Shown here piece after piece: positions 42,987 through 53,706 of a DNA stretch of 64,000 nucleotides (within the stretch, counting starts at the first letter, position 1; each line of letters opens with the position of its first letter). Position numbers and translations under genes: made by a program. The notes under the pieces were generated by a model. That model was not told the origin of the DNA, did no database searches, and was given only the letters and a program-made list of their open reading frames with translations. Location: positions 1,798,001-1,862,000 of the forward strand of contig CP136491.1 of the NCBI GenBank assembly GCA_032768795.1, in the 5' to 3' direction. The DNA is from Tremella fuciformis. Taxonomy: Eukaryota > Basidiomycota > Tremellomycetes > Tremellales > Tremellaceae.

Positions 42987-44759
42987 ATGGCAGCCAACGG
43001 TATCGAGAGCAAGCGCGGCAAGGCGCTCCCTGGGGGCATCTACGTCCCCACTGCGACGTTTTTCAAGGACACCCCGCAGCAGGAGCTCGACCTCGAGACC
43101 TTCACCAAGCACATGGAGTGGCTCGCCCGCGCTGGTGTCCACGGTGTGACCGTCCAGGGTTCGACGGGCGAGGCGGCCCTCTTGACCCGCGAGGAGCGCA
43201 TCACTGTGAGTTGCTCTTGGTCTTTTCCTTGGTATGAGCGGTGGGGCGATGCGGACGAGACCCGACATCGTGTCGAGAAGCTTCGGGCGGGTGCCTCGTC
43301 CTCCTCCCCCACCCCAACGGGCCAACAAGGGCGAGGGCTCTCCCTTCCCCCGTGCGACATCGCCTACCCACGTCTCGCTCCACACACAGCGTCGCACGTC
43401 GCTGACTCGCAGCTTCTTCGCACTGCCAAGGAGGCCTTCGCGCGCGTGGGCAACCCCGGTCTCATTATCGCCGGCACCGTCGGCGCCCAGTCGACGTGGG
43501 AGAACGTCCAGCTCGCCAAGGACGCCGCTAGCGCCGGGTCCGACTACATTCTCACCCTCCCGCCAAACTACTACGCGCCGGCCATGTCGCCCGCCGCCAT
43601 CCAGGCCTTCTACGAAGACGTAAGTCTTGCACCGCTCCCTGCCATCCCCTCTGTCCGCCATCATGCCCCCCCACCCACCCTCGTTGCTTAGGGCGCGCTC
43701 GCGAGAGATCAGCAGAATAACCGTGGTCCTTTGGTCTGAATGATCCCTCCTTTCCTCGCGATCCGGTGTCCGGACCCCACCCCATCGCTCGGCGATCATC
43801 TCTTCATCCCCCCTGTGCCTGCTGCACGCTTCATCAGCCACCATCGACCCTTCCCGCACTGGACTGTCTCATCTGGGATTAGGGCGATGAGGGGTTTGGA
43901 ATGGCGAGTCTGATGTCGTGCTCACAGTCGCTAGCTCGCCGACCAGTCCCCTCTCCCGGTACTCATCTACTCGTACCCCGCCGTCAGCTCCGGCCTGAAC
44001 ATGGACTCGGATCTGATCATGCGTCTCGCCAAGCACCCCAACATTGTCGGTGTCAAGCACACCGACCACGACGTGGGACGTATCGCCCGCGAGGCACGCG
44101 TCAAGGACTACGGATGTAGGTCGATGAGGAATTTCTTGGCTTGGTGCTGATTGGCAGCACCCTTCACTGTGCTCGGCGGTGCCACCGACTACCTCCTCGG
44201 CACTATTGCGTACGGCGGCAAGGGCGCCATCACCGGTATTGCCAACGTTGCCCCTCGTGTCTGCCTCAAGGTGTATGAGCTGGCGCTTGCCGGCAAGGCA
44301 CAGGAGGCCGCTCAGCTTGCTGGCGAGTTGAGCAAGGGAGAGTGGGTCATGGGCAGGAACAACATCCTCGGCACCAAGGTGAGCCTATTCACTGTATCCG
44401 GCGGCGGGCTCCGTGCTCTGCGGGCATTCTTATTTCGCCTCCAAAACTCTCGCTCGCGAATTGGGATCTGTGGCACACGCTGACCCCAGCTCGCCATCCA
44501 AATAGCCAACAGCTACCCCGAGTCGGCCCGGTACGGCCGCAAACCCATCCCCCGCGCCATTCCAGACGATAATCGTATCCACACCGAGTCCGAGATCGCC
44601 CCTCTTGCGCAGATCGAGCGCGGTCTCGAGGCCGAGGGCTTTGTCGGCCAGATCCTCCGACCCGCCACTGCCACCAAGGCGCAGGTCAACGGCCACGCCG
44701 AGTCCAACGGCTCTGACGGACTGCTTGACAAGATCAAGCAGAAGGTCGCGGCGCTGTAA
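42987..44759 (+). CDS. DapA-superfamily aldolase (4-hydroxy-2-oxoglutarate aldolase / dihydrodipicolinate synthase-like)
   Basis: Exons 42987-43205, 43413-43619, 43935-44115, 44158-44378 and 44490-44759 encode 365 residues. The introns are 207, 315, 42, 111 nt, and the first two are far longer than elsewhere in the window. The motifs are those of the superfamily: VTVQGSTGEAALLT (substrate carboxylate loop), IIAGTVG, LIYSYPA with Y156, and IVGVKHTDHD with K183 as Schiff-base lysine, then GGKGAITGIANVAP. The enzyme is a class I pyruvate-dependent aldolase. The substrate (hydroxyproline degradation or other) cannot be decided; fungi do not make lysine through DapA. A ~60-residue C-terminal extension is present. 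Confidence 0.9.
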
Positions 44760-44826
44760 GCTTCATTGGCGGGAGATTTGCCCCTTATCTTGTGTATCCG
44801 GTAGCTTGAGATCACATGCAAACATC

Positions 44827-46219
44827 CTACAGGCTACCAGATTCTAGGTCTTCTATGCGTGCCGCCAGAGCGTCCAGAGTGGCCTCTAAGATATCTTGCT
44901 GACCCCGCTTATACTCGTCTACCATCGACTGGACTTCCGGCCTGATGACACCTTCCAAGAATGTGTCGCTCGTCAACTTCTCTAGCTTGTCTTCCAGCAT
45001 GCCGCCCAGCTCCCCCAGCGCATCAAGCTCGGCCTCAACACCATCGACACCTGCCGTCTCATCCGACGCAAGAAGTATCTTCATGACCTCGACAAGAGCG
45101 TCCGGCACATGTCCATCTCGCCTCAAGAAGAACCGCTCGCCGGCATCCAGCCCTTTCGAAGACAACATCTGCTGCTTCTCCGGACTCACCCCGCCGCCTA
45201 GGCGGAGCACGACAGTGTCGTCCGGATTGTCAGGTATGACAAATCCGTACGCGAGCAAGAGCTCCTCATTCGATCTCGGCCCGTAATTGTTGAACACCTG
45301 ACTGTTCGCAGCGAGCTCAGAAGCAGCCACAAGCGAGACGGTCGGTGTTGGGTCACTGCCGGATGCGCCGGTGGTCCGGGACGACAGCCAGGTGATGGGT
45401 TGCGCGCGTGCATGGTTGAAGAGATCGATACCCGGTATCAAGATCGGATGGGATTCTTCTTCTGGCGATGTCTGGACTGCGCTGGTCGTTTGTGAGCCGG
45501 ACGCCGGGAGATTGAGGAGGGCAGAGGGGAATGCGCGAGACGAGATGTATGTGCAGGCATCGCGGTAGTCTTCCCTGTGATGTCAGATAACAATCCCATT
45601 TGCCGAAAGACAAACTGACCAGCTGATGAGAGGCAGGACGGTCTGCACTTGTGCCAGTTGTGAGCGAAGCTGGGCTTCTTTGTCTCGTGTAGCGCCAAGG
45701 AGGTTTGTGCCGGCCAAGAGCGCGAGCTCAGCGGGCGCGAACTGCAAAGGCGTGTGGAGAGTCTCCCTAGGCGGAAGCCCTTCGACGTATTCCCGATGAC
45801 CAAGGGCCGGTCTGGTAGTAAGCATGTAAATCAGAAATACCTTGGAGTGAAGCACGAGTCGGGGTCGAGCCAGTGAAGAGCCAAGTACGCCGCTAGCGAC
45901 ATCCGCTCGGACCATCTTTCCCCGCTTGACCTTCGCAGGTTGTCCCCTGTCACTCCCGTATGAGCGCCTGTAGCTGTCCTCGCGACCTCGGGAGTGATGC
46001 AGCTACCGAACGGACACGAGAACAGCCGTGTCTCCGATCGGAGAGGCTCGGTCGTATACACGGACAGCCCGGTCTGGTTATCTTCTCGTCAGCCGAGCCT
46101 GAGATATCGGCAACGATGGACACACCCAGAGCCAGGTGCAGGGCGCGGTGGACGTATCCGCCGTGCTCCTCGATCCATCGTAGCAAGATCTGGGCGGCGC
46201 CTATCTGGGAGCTAGACAT
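44827..46219 (-). CDS. SET-domain protein lysine methyltransferase (Rkm/RuBisCO-LSMT type)
   Basis: Exons on the minus strand 46219-46126, 46081-45841, 45811-45620 and 45574-44827 encode 424 residues. The introns are 44, 29 and 45 nt; the 29-nt one (45812-45840) is exceptionally short but is needed to stay in frame. The SET core is split by an iSET insertion: GLSVYTTEPLRSETRLFSCP at the N-terminal half, then LILIPGIDLFNHARAQPITW and VFNNYGPRSNEELLLAYGF, which hold the AdoMet-binding NH and catalytic Tyr motifs. Family members methylate ribosomal proteins or cytochrome c. The C-terminal ~130 residues form the substrate-binding helical domain. The substrate is not known from sequence. Confidence 0.85.
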
Positions 46220-46320
46220 CGACGAGACGGTCCTTAGTCCCACAAGGCGTCGTGTTCGCTTCAATGCATACATAACGTTACACGTGATCTACATGTATTC
46301 AGGGGCAAGTAGTTAGAGAA

Positions 46321-46719
46321 CTACTTCTCTGAGGCCAGATCCGCTTGTATCTGTGTGACCGTTGTGGGAGTCTTGTACCGGGCAAGCATGGGTGCCTCAA
46401 CTTCGCCTATGGAGAATGGCCAGCGATACTCCTTGCTCAGCTTGTTATTGTATATGTTGGCCGTCGTCAGGTGCTTGGTAAGATCTGCCTTGGCTGAGGC
46501 CATCTGTTCCATGAGACGCGGGGTCATTGCATCACGCATCTGTTGGTCCGAATACTTCACTGTTGCTAGCTGTGATACGGCTTTAGACAGCGAAGCGCTC
46601 CGCAGATCCCAGTACGTCTGACTGGTCGTCACATTGGGCCCGCTGCTCGTAGAGGCGCCAGCATCTCCCCTGCGGATCTCAGATTCGGGGATATCAGTGA
46701 CATCTTCTGGGTCAGACAT
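46321..46719 (-). CDS. Gene H: small helical protein, possible relative of the island family
   Basis: A single exon of 132 residues. A Ser/Asp-rich N-terminus is followed by two helices, SLSKAVSQLATVKYSDQQMR and LMEQMASAKADLTKHLTTAN with IYNNKL, reminiscent of the LANxANNRL end of F. A TATA-like gtatatta on the minus strand (46839-46846) lies 120-127 bp upstream of the ATG, the same distance as in island genes C-F. No domain recognised. Membership in the family is an inference from layout and weak motif similarity. Confidence 0.5.
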   Translation of the reverse strand: MSDPEDVTDIPESEIRRGDAGASTSSGPNVTTSQTYWDLRSASLSKAVSQLATVKYSDQQMRDAMTPRLMEQMASAKADLTKHLTTANIYNNKLSKEYRWPFSIGEVEAPMLARYKTPTTVTQIQADLASEK

Positions 46720-47087
46720 GATGTAGAATAGGCAAAGGGCAGTTCAAGTCGGTGTTGGTGTCTGACCGGATTGAATGTGCGGAAAGTAGTCTGAAGAGCA
46801 GGAATGTCTGGAGGGGGAAGACCCCCAATGCTTTACACTAATATACGGCACAAGGCGTTCTTGACAATTGGCAAATACTAGCTCTGAAAGCGAAGTAGTC
46901 TCAAAAGAAGGAGAATCTGGAATTGTCATCCCTTGTGACGAGCATCCTTTGTGACGAAGCGTCGAGAAGCCCGCGGCATGAAATTCTCTTGCGCTGACAC
47001 ACTTTGTCGACGGCAGCTTCTGTACTCGACGGCTCTGACGTAGGTCTAGATCATCGTGCATGAAGGCCAGGCCTAGTACAGTCTTTT
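46720..47087. promoter_or_regulatory. Upstream region of gene H with TATA box (46839-46846)
   Basis: 368 bp between PRP31 and gene H, both on the minus strand. It holds the presumed TATA box of H and a short G5/C5 hairpin near 46813-46826. Nothing else is recognised. Confidence 0.45.
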
Positions 47088-48863
47088 CTACTTGCTGAAA
47101 CCCGTCATCGAGCCAGGTATACTGCCCGCGTCCTTCCTTACATGTGTAAAAGTGCCACTTGCGAACCAGCGCTCGTTGGCTTCTTTCACGCGATTGGCAT
47201 TGGCCAGACTCGGTGTGACGATTTCCAGGCCTTGTAGGGGTGTAAAGCTGAGACTCGTCGCTGTTCCGCTCTTCGCGTCGCTCGAAATGGCCGAACGGCC
47301 AAGCAGCTGAGTACGAAGCTTGTTCGCCCTGGAGAGCTTGGCCTTGCTTCGGGCATCCACGACCTCCCCTCGGACCCGCCCACTAGCCGAGCCGATCATA
47401 CCGAGTCCGATAGTCTCGTCATCGACACCGGTTTCTTCTTCAGCCTTGCCAAACTCCATCCTGTTCTGCAGTTTACGCAGCTCGGTCTGCGCGTACGCCT
47501 CCTTTTGCTTCCTGGCTCGTTTGCCACCCCGCTTCTTCCGGTTGGTCTCTTTGGGAATGGGCAACGCTTTGGTCATCTTGTTGGGTGGCGGCTCGGACAT
47601 CTTTTCAATCTTTTTCTGTATTTCCGAGAGGCATTTGCGGCCGTACGAGCCGTCGAGGGAGCCCTTGCCGGCATCGATTCGAGCGGCGAGCACACATTTG
47701 GCAGATACTGCCCGTTGTGCCTTGCGACGATCTTCGGGTTGAGCTGACTGTACGAGGGGAGACTGAAAGATGAAGCCGGTATGCCGCTGTTGACTCGCTG
47801 CAGAGATATGCGCAGAGGCCAGGGACTTCTTCGCCGCGCCGAAGAGCATGACGTTGCAGCTCGGTGTCCGGCTGAAAGCCGCCAGGCCACCAGCCAGACC
47901 GAGCAGCTTTGCAGCAATGCCGGTACCGACGATAGCGGAGAGATTGGGCGCTACTGCTGCCATGCGTGATTCGACATATGTGAAGATGGTGTCGCGGGCG
48001 GACCGAAGCTGTTCGGCCACTTCAGTTGCTTTCTGTACGGTCGCCCATTCTTGCGGTGTGAGCAAGCGTCCACGAGTGGTCGAGGCGGTGAGGGTGATGG
48101 AGAAGATGGTAGCGGGAGGTAGCGTCGTCGGAAGGGTCGCCTTGGTCAAGTCTGCAGCGTTACCGATAGCCTTGACGGCGGCAATGTAAGTCCACGGGTC
48201 GGCGATAAGCTGCTCGAGGTCGGGAAAGCGAGGGGCGTAGTGGTCACGGATGAACTTGTGCACAAGCAGGATCTCGTTGTCGACCTCGACCGACATGTTG
48301 TTGGCGCTGACGACAAGATGATATTCGGGGTTTTCGGAAAGGGGTCCTCCGCTTGAGGACATGTCGCTTGGTGCTTTAGAGTATTTCTCAATGTCCTGCC
48401 ACCGGTAAGCTCCTGCTCTGGCTATCTCGCGCCATACAGGTGAAGGAAGCAGCAGAATTTCACTCACTGCGATGATCTCTTTGAGCTTCTTGCCAGACAA
48501 GAGCTTCGCCACTTTGCCCACATCCTCCATAGCGCTCATGTCCGTCCGCTTAACCTCTTCCTCATCCAGCTCATCAGCCGGTCTGACGCCGCCCGACGGT
48601 ATAGCTCCTAGACTAAAACCCCCTTCGCCTTCCTCTCCCATCTCCTCGTCCGATTCGCCTCCCTCTCCATCCAGCTCGGCTGCGAGCCTTTTGGCACGCG
48701 CCGCCGCGTTGTTCGGCACGGGCGGTGGCAACATCGATCCAGAGGCAGGACCGGACGAGGTCGACGGACCGGCGACCCCTGTCTCGAAGGCTTCTGGCTC
48801 CGGTGTGTTATCACCGTCGGACAGGCCGTCCAGGTCGGCAAGCAGCGAGTCAGCGAGAGACAT
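47088..48863 (-). CDS. PRP31: Pre-mRNA splicing factor Prp31
   Basis: Exons 48863-48468 and 48395-47088 encode 567 residues. The 72-nt intron (48396-48467) is a multiple of three and could be mistaken for coding. The N-terminus is acidic. The NOSIC/Nop region (PEYHLVVSANNMSVEVDNEI, IAVVKAIGN-like helix, SARDTIFTYVESRMAAVAPN) and the Nop domain (VGTGIAAKLLGLAGGLAAFS, PSCNVMLFGA) are clear. The Prp31 C-terminal domain follows (NRMEFGKAEEE, SKAKLSRANKL). Prp31 bridges U4/U6 snRNP by binding U4 snRNA with Snu13. ATG 48863 fits the MSLADSLLADL start typical of fungal Prp31. Confidence 0.95.
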   Translation of the reverse strand: MSLADSLLADLDGLSDGDNTPEPEAFETGVAGPSTSSGPASGSMLPPPVPNNAAARAKRLAAELDGEGGESDEEMGEEGEGGFSLGAIPSGGVRPADELDEEEVKRTDMSAMEDVGKVAKLLSGKKLKEIIAVSEILLLPSPVWREIARAGAYRWQDIEKYSKAPSDMSSSGGPLSENPEYHLVVSANNMSVEVDNEILLVHKFIRDHYAPRFPDLEQLIADPWTYIAAVKAIGNAADLTKATLPTTLPPATIFSITLTASTTRGRLLTPQEWATVQKATEVAEQLRSARDTIFTYVESRMAAVAPNLSAIVGTGIAAKLLGLAGGLAAFSRTPSCNVMLFGAAKKSLASAHISAASQQRHTGFIFQSPLVQSAQPEDRRKAQRAVSAKCVLAARIDAGKGSLDGSYGRKCLSEIQKKIEKMSEPPPNKMTKALPIPKETNRKKRGGKRARKQKEAYAQTELRKLQNRMEFGKAEEETGVDDETIGLGMIGSASGRVRGEVVDARSKAKLSRANKLRTQLLGRSAISSDAKSGTATSLSFTPLQGLEIVTPSLANANRVKEANERWFASGTFTHVRKDAGSIPGSMTGFSK

Positions 48864-49095
48864 TTTGAGTAGATGCACAGGCCGAAGCAGAATCTAGGCT
48901 CCTTTCAATGCTGAGGATACAGCACCTAGCTTAAGTGGGAGGGTATTTACGGTCGACACGTGCTCCCGCCGCCAGCGAGGTCCACGAGAGATGCGCAACC
49001 TCGTCTTTGGTTCAATAGCAGTAGCGAAGCACGTACTGGAGCCGGATATACGGAAGCTCACGAGCGAACTCCTAGTGACGGCCCCGACCTTCAAA

Positions 49096-50251
49096 ATGCG
49101 CGTATCGCTCAGCGCCGTTGCACTTGGCCTCGGCTCACTGGTCCCACTAGTCGTCGCCCGCTCCGCAGCAGAATGGGCGACCGAGGCGTCCAAGGCGAAA
49201 GACGGAATCATCAAGCTCGACTCGCAGACATACGAGGAGCTCGTCGCGGGGAGCGACAGAGAGTATTCGGTCACCGTGGTGCTCACCGCTCTACCTGCGC
49301 AATTCAAATGCCAGCCATGCCAGTTCGTACCGCAGCTGCCGCAACACAGAGCTCCAGCTGAAGAACAGCGACTTTGACCCGTCTTTCAAGCAGGTAGCGT
49401 CGTCCTGGAGGCGCGTCGCGAAAGACGTCCGCGACACGCACTTCTTCGCCTCGCTGGACTTTGCCGATGGCCAGGCCGTGTACCAAATGGTCAGCTCTAC
49501 CTTTGCAAGCTGGACATGAGCTGACGCGTAGCTCGGCCTGAGCTCTGCGCCCACGGTGCAATTCCACCCCGCCCACGCGGGACCAAACAAGTCAAACAAG
49601 CTGCAGGTGGTGACGTACGACATGAACCGACAGTCCGTGTGCCTTTCCCTTCCCCAGACTCGCTCTGACATCTAGTGGCCTAGGGGCACCGGCCCTGCAC
49701 TCGTGGTCTCAACCACTCCTGCCTTCTCAATTCGCCCTGCACAAGCCATTCAACCCCATTCCACTCGTCATGACCGTGCTCAGCCTCGCCATCTCCACTG
49801 CGCTCATCGCCACTGCTTACCCGTACATCCTGCCTATCATACAGTCGCGGGTATTCTGGGGCGGCGTGAGCCTATTCCTCATCCTCACTTTCAACTCGGG
49901 ATACATGTGGAACAAGATCAAGAATGCGCCGTACACCCAGACTGGGAGGGACGGGCAGGTCAGCTGGATCGCTGGAGGGTTCCAAAACCAGCTGGGCATG
50001 GAGAGTCAAGTTGTTGGAGCGATATGTGCGTTCAGCTCCGGGAGGGCAAACATGATCGGAGCTGATTTATAGATGGCCTTTTGGCGTTCTGTATCATCGC
50101 CCTGACGATCCTTGTGCCCGCACAGACCAACCCGACCAAGCAGCGAATCGGCGTCTACCTCTGGCTTGGCATGCTCATCGTCGTCTTCTCCCTCCTGTTC
50201 AAGCTATTCAAGTTGAAGAACGGAGGATACCCCTTCGGCCTTCTGTTCTAG
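49096..50251 (+). CDS. OST3: Oligosaccharyltransferase subunit Ost3/Ost6
   Basis: Exons 49096-49326, 49358-49489, 49532-49632, 49676-50025 and 50073-50251 encode 330 residues. The introns are 31, 42, 43 and 47 nt; the 31-nt one is required because the unspliced frame stops. A signal peptide (MRVSLSAVALGLGSLVPLVV) leads into a lumenal thioredoxin domain with the redox motif C72-Q-P-C75. After that, FDPSFKQVASSWRR fits the family. Four membrane spans close the protein (TVLSLAISTALIATAYPYI, FWGGVSLFLILTFNSGYMWN, LLAFCIIALTILVP, VYLWLGMLIVVFSLLF). Ost3/6 forms mixed disulfides with nascent chains to promote N-glycosylation. The fourth donor site could also be 6 nt further on. Confidence 0.88.
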
Positions 50252-50294
50252 CGCCGTAGTCGGAGCCAGAAGATCTAGAAGAGAACATAAACCA

Positions 50295-50314
50295 CATGAC
50301 ATGACATGACATGA
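50295..50314. repeat. (CATGA)4 microsatellite
   Basis: Four perfect copies of a 5-bp unit between two convergent genes, ~44 bp after the OST3 stop. Confidence 0.8.
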
Positions 50315-50425
50315 TGCATTGCATTGAAGCCAAAAAGCGTCTGGAGGTTTTCGTTTCTCCAAGCAAAGTACGAAAGACGAATGTGTTTCTCCTATTGTGT
50401 CTGGCACACGGGTCGCAGGCTACCA

Positions 50426-51827
50426 CTACGCTTTCAGCTTCTTCTCCTGTCCACCCGCTTCGTCTTCCGCTTTCCGCTTATCCGACTCTCCCTCGGTGCC
50501 ATTGCCATTTGTTGCAGGCGGCGGAGGAGCCGCCTTTTTCGCAGGCTTCTTCTTGACGAGCCCACTGAGGTCGTTGACCTTTGCCGGCTCGCCTGAAGCC
50601 GCGGCACTGCCTGAGGGGCCGGCATCGCTCCCAATCCCGCCCAGGAGGTGGTTGATAGACTCCGAGACAAAGTCTTTTGCCTCCGGTGCCGCCTTTAGCT
50701 CCTCGATCTTCGCCTCGAGGTCTCCTATGAGAGCCTTGACGTCTCCCAATTCTGCCTCTTTCTCCTTTTGCGACATCTTGACGACATCTGGTGCTTCTGG
50801 ACTAGCAGACTCGAGCTGTACTTTGCGAGCCTGAAAGCCTTCGAGCGCTTTCTCGACATGCGATAGTGCATCCGAACGACGATTCGGGGTGAACTCGAGC
50901 ACCGATGCGAGCTGGTAGTGGACGGATGCGAGGGCGCGGGATGATGATGCGAGGAGAGGTTCTTTTAGGGCAAGAGCGGATGTGTAGTCCTGCACTGCTT
51001 GACTGAAGTTTTCTGCCCCTCAGCAACCGCGCTTTCCAACAAGCTGCAAGGGGTTTTACCTGTCTCGCAGCTAACGTCGCCAAGGGATATGTAGCATTCG
51101 GCCAAGTTGAGCTTGTCGTCGTCGCTTCCCCCATCCTCCACGATCTTGGAGTATATTGTCCGGGCGACATCCAGGACCTCCCAGGCGGCGTTGTAGTCGT
51201 CTTCCGGCTCGTCCACGTCTTCTCCTCCTTCCTCGCCACCTTCAGGCTCTGGAGCGCCCGCCTCGGGTGCTGCGTCCTCCGCTGATGGCTCGCCCTCGGC
51301 TTCCGGCTCGAACTCGGCTGATTCGACAAGGTTGCCAGACGACTCGTCTTCAATCTGCGAGACTTCCAATTAGTGCCGCGCCCAGCAGTGCGAGAACAAG
51401 ACACACCCTCTGCGCCTGCCTGCTTGTCCAGCTCCTCTTTCCCAAGGGCACCTTGGGTCGAGACGGCCAGCTCGAACAGCGCTTTGCCGTAGCTGAGCAG
51501 TAAGGGTGCCATGGCGGGGTCAAATTCGCCTACAATGCCTCGCCTGGGCGTCAGAGTCTGTTTTGGGGCAGAAGAGTTGAAGTGAGAACAGCTCACATCA
51601 GGTCGAGCGCCTCGCCGTACTTCTGTACGCCCTCCTCCCATACTTTCAAAGCGATGGCCTTCTTGCCCTCCGCCACCAGCTTGTCCACCTGAGCTTTCTG
51701 CTCTTCGGGCGTAGCCGCCACGGCCGACTCGACAGGTGCCTCGGGGGCTTGCGCAGTGCTTTCGTCTGCGTTGGACCTCCCGTGTTAGCTCTGTCCATGT
51801 CTGCATCGCGAGCTGAGAGGCTCACAT
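50426..51827 (-). CDS. NASP-like SHNi-TPR histone chaperone
   Basis: Exons on the minus strand 51827-51826, 51776-51597, 51543-51405, 51354-51060 and 51012-50426 encode 400 residues. The start codon is split by the first intron (AT|gtgagc ... ag|G), so the first coding exon is two nucleotides; the result MSNADESTAQAPEAPVES supports it. The introns are 47-53 nt. SHNi-TPR repeats (KLVAEGKKAIALKVWEEGVQ, GEALDL, NLAECYISLGDVSCETENFS) are interrupted by a long acidic insertion (~residues 110-160). After the last TPR come a coiled-coil helix and a basic KKPAKKA/KRKAE tail. Relatives (human NASP, yeast Hif1, fission yeast Sim3) carry H3-H4 or CENP-A. Confidence 0.9.
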
Positions 51828-52002
51828 CCTGCTACACTCCTAACTTTGCAATTGATGAAGACCAAGACGCGCTCCGTTCACGCGTCTTTGTGCAAGCAGT
51901 TTCCCACGGCTGCTAACTGGCTCCAAGGGCACCGTGGGAAAATGCATTTTGGACTGTATGACGAAGCAGGCGGTGGACAGGACAGCGAGAAGCACAAGCA
52001 AC

Positions 52003-52758
52003 ATGAGCCAGAACAGCGGGACCCATGAACACCCGACAGAAGAGGCGTGCGTAGATTGTGCACCATCGTCTGTGCCGCGTGAGGTATTCTCGCTGCTCAG
52101 CCCGCCATCCCAACTCGCCTCGGCGACTGCTTCCTCCTCGACAGCGACTTCGAGTGCGGAACCTCAAAGTACGGAATGTCAGGACATACAGCCGCCAGAG
52201 GTGCTCAAGCCGGCAATCATCATCGAGTTCTGTGACCGATGTCGGTGGTGGGTCCCTATTGCCCTCGCTCTTGTGCTATAGTCGCTGATATGAAGGGCAC
52301 CACGCGCATCGTGGATTCAGACGGAGCTGTTCCTCACCTTCCCTATACCGTTATTGAGGAGCATCACTCTGCAACCTCTTAATGCGCCGGAGACTGGAGG
52401 GAGGTTTCGGGTGTGGTTGGACAGAGGGAATGGATGGGAGCTTTGCTGGTGCAGAAAGGTCAGTCATTCCCACCTTGCCCCGCTTACCCTCCTCCTCGTT
52501 CACTCCGTCTGCGCTGGAGATGCACTACGAAGGATCCGATGGTGCATGTTCATGTCGCTGACTTTACAGAAAGAGGGCGGCTTTCCGGAGCTCAAGGTGC
52601 TCAAACAGCGTATACGGAATCTCATCCAGCCCGACATGAGCCTGGGGCACTCTGACGTCCATGGAAAGCACAAGGCAGCTGTGTCGGCGACGACCAACCC
52701 ATCAGCGGCAAATGTGGCTTCGGGAACCGCAGGGTCTGACCATGCCTCGGCAGTCTGA
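52003..52758 (+). CDS. SelW/Rdx-family thioredoxin-like protein (Cys form) with N-terminal extension
   Basis: Exons 52003-52247, 52296-52458 and 52570-52758 encode 198 residues; the introns are 48 and 111 nt. An N-terminal extension of ~68 residues (with a CVDC pair at 16-19) precedes the Rdx domain. There, IIIEFCDRCRW carries C77-x-x-C80. Then APRASWIQTELFLTF, GRFRVWLDRG and EGGFPELKVLKQRIRNLIQP with LGHSD complete the fold of the selenoprotein W/T/Rdx12 family. The second Cys takes the place of the selenocysteine in animal proteins. An alternative in-frame ATG at 51934 would add 23 residues. Redox function is inferred. It diverges from the NASP gene. Confidence 0.85.
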
Positions 52759-53115
52759 GAGAGCGATAAGTGACGTGACCGTCTGCCGCTCAAAGCAGGG
52801 CTTTAGCCCATGCATCGTTTGCTTCCTGGCATCCAATGACCGCCGGCCTTGTTCTGTGTAACTCTATGCATTGTTGTATGACCCAGTGGCCAGTGGCCAC
52901 CGGTCATCTGGAAGTCTCTAGTGAATGGGGTGCCACATTCCGTGAACGCTTGGGTGTCCGGCTCGGCCTCGGCACCGGAAGAAGAAACAGAATGCACGGC
53001 GGCAAATTCAAGCCTTGAGAGTCAGCCAGCCAACGATCATTCGTCGATTTAACCTCTACATCTTGCATCGTCAATCCTCTACCTGGCCACCACAGCACCT
53101 CTCCTGAGTTCCAAC
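52759..53115. other. Intergenic region SelW to MIX17
   Basis: 357 bp between two same-strand genes. Nothing recognisable beyond a probable promoter without TATA. Confidence 0.35.
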
Positions 53116-53654
53116 ATGCCCCGATCTGTGAGCTATTCAAATCTTGGGGGTCGAGCCACCTAACAATCAGTCCCGATCTTCCGCCCGACCCGCATCGCGG
53201 CCAGCCGCCCCCGCTCACCCACAACAACAACAGTCCCGCGCCGCCCACAGCGCCGCCTACCCCGCTCAGCACGCACCCGCCCAGGCGTACCCTCAGCCGG
53301 GCGTCCAAGCCCAGGGCCGCCAGCCGGGGCTGCTCGCGCAGGCCGCATCGACCATGGGCGGTGCGGTCGCTGGCTCTGTCGTTGGCCACGGAATCAGCAA
53401 CATGCTTTTTGGCGGACGGACCCAGCAGGCCGCTGAGGTGCCCCCTCCCCCGGCAGAGTACGCCAACCAGGCCCGGGAGGTCACTGGGAACTGCGACATT
53501 CCCGCCAAAGGTGGGTTAGTCATTGCTCAAAAGAACTGGGTGACTCATCGCAGACTTCACCAAATGCCTCGAGGCGACCGGCGGCGACATGCAGAGCTGC
53601 GGATACTACCTGGAAGCCTTGAAGGCATGTCAGGCGGCTGCCAGGCCGTACTAG
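53116..53654 (+). CDS. MIX17: Twin CX9C mitochondrial protein (MIX17/CHCHD2-like)
   Basis: Exons 53116-53127, 53171-53510 and 53554-53654 encode 150 residues; both introns are 43 nt. The first coding exon is 12 nt (MPRS). A Gln/Pro/Ala-rich region carries a hydrophobic Gly-rich helix, LLAQAASTMGGAVAGSVVGH, as in the CHCHD2/10 family. The CHCH domain has C112-x9-C122 and C133-x9-C143. Family members are imported by Mia40 into the intermembrane space and influence respiratory chain function. Splicing is needed to restore DFTKCLEATGG. Confidence 0.92.
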
Positions 53655-53706
53655 GTGATGGCAGCGGCGTTGAAATGTGGAACAGCATCATGCATGGTCG
53701 TCATCG

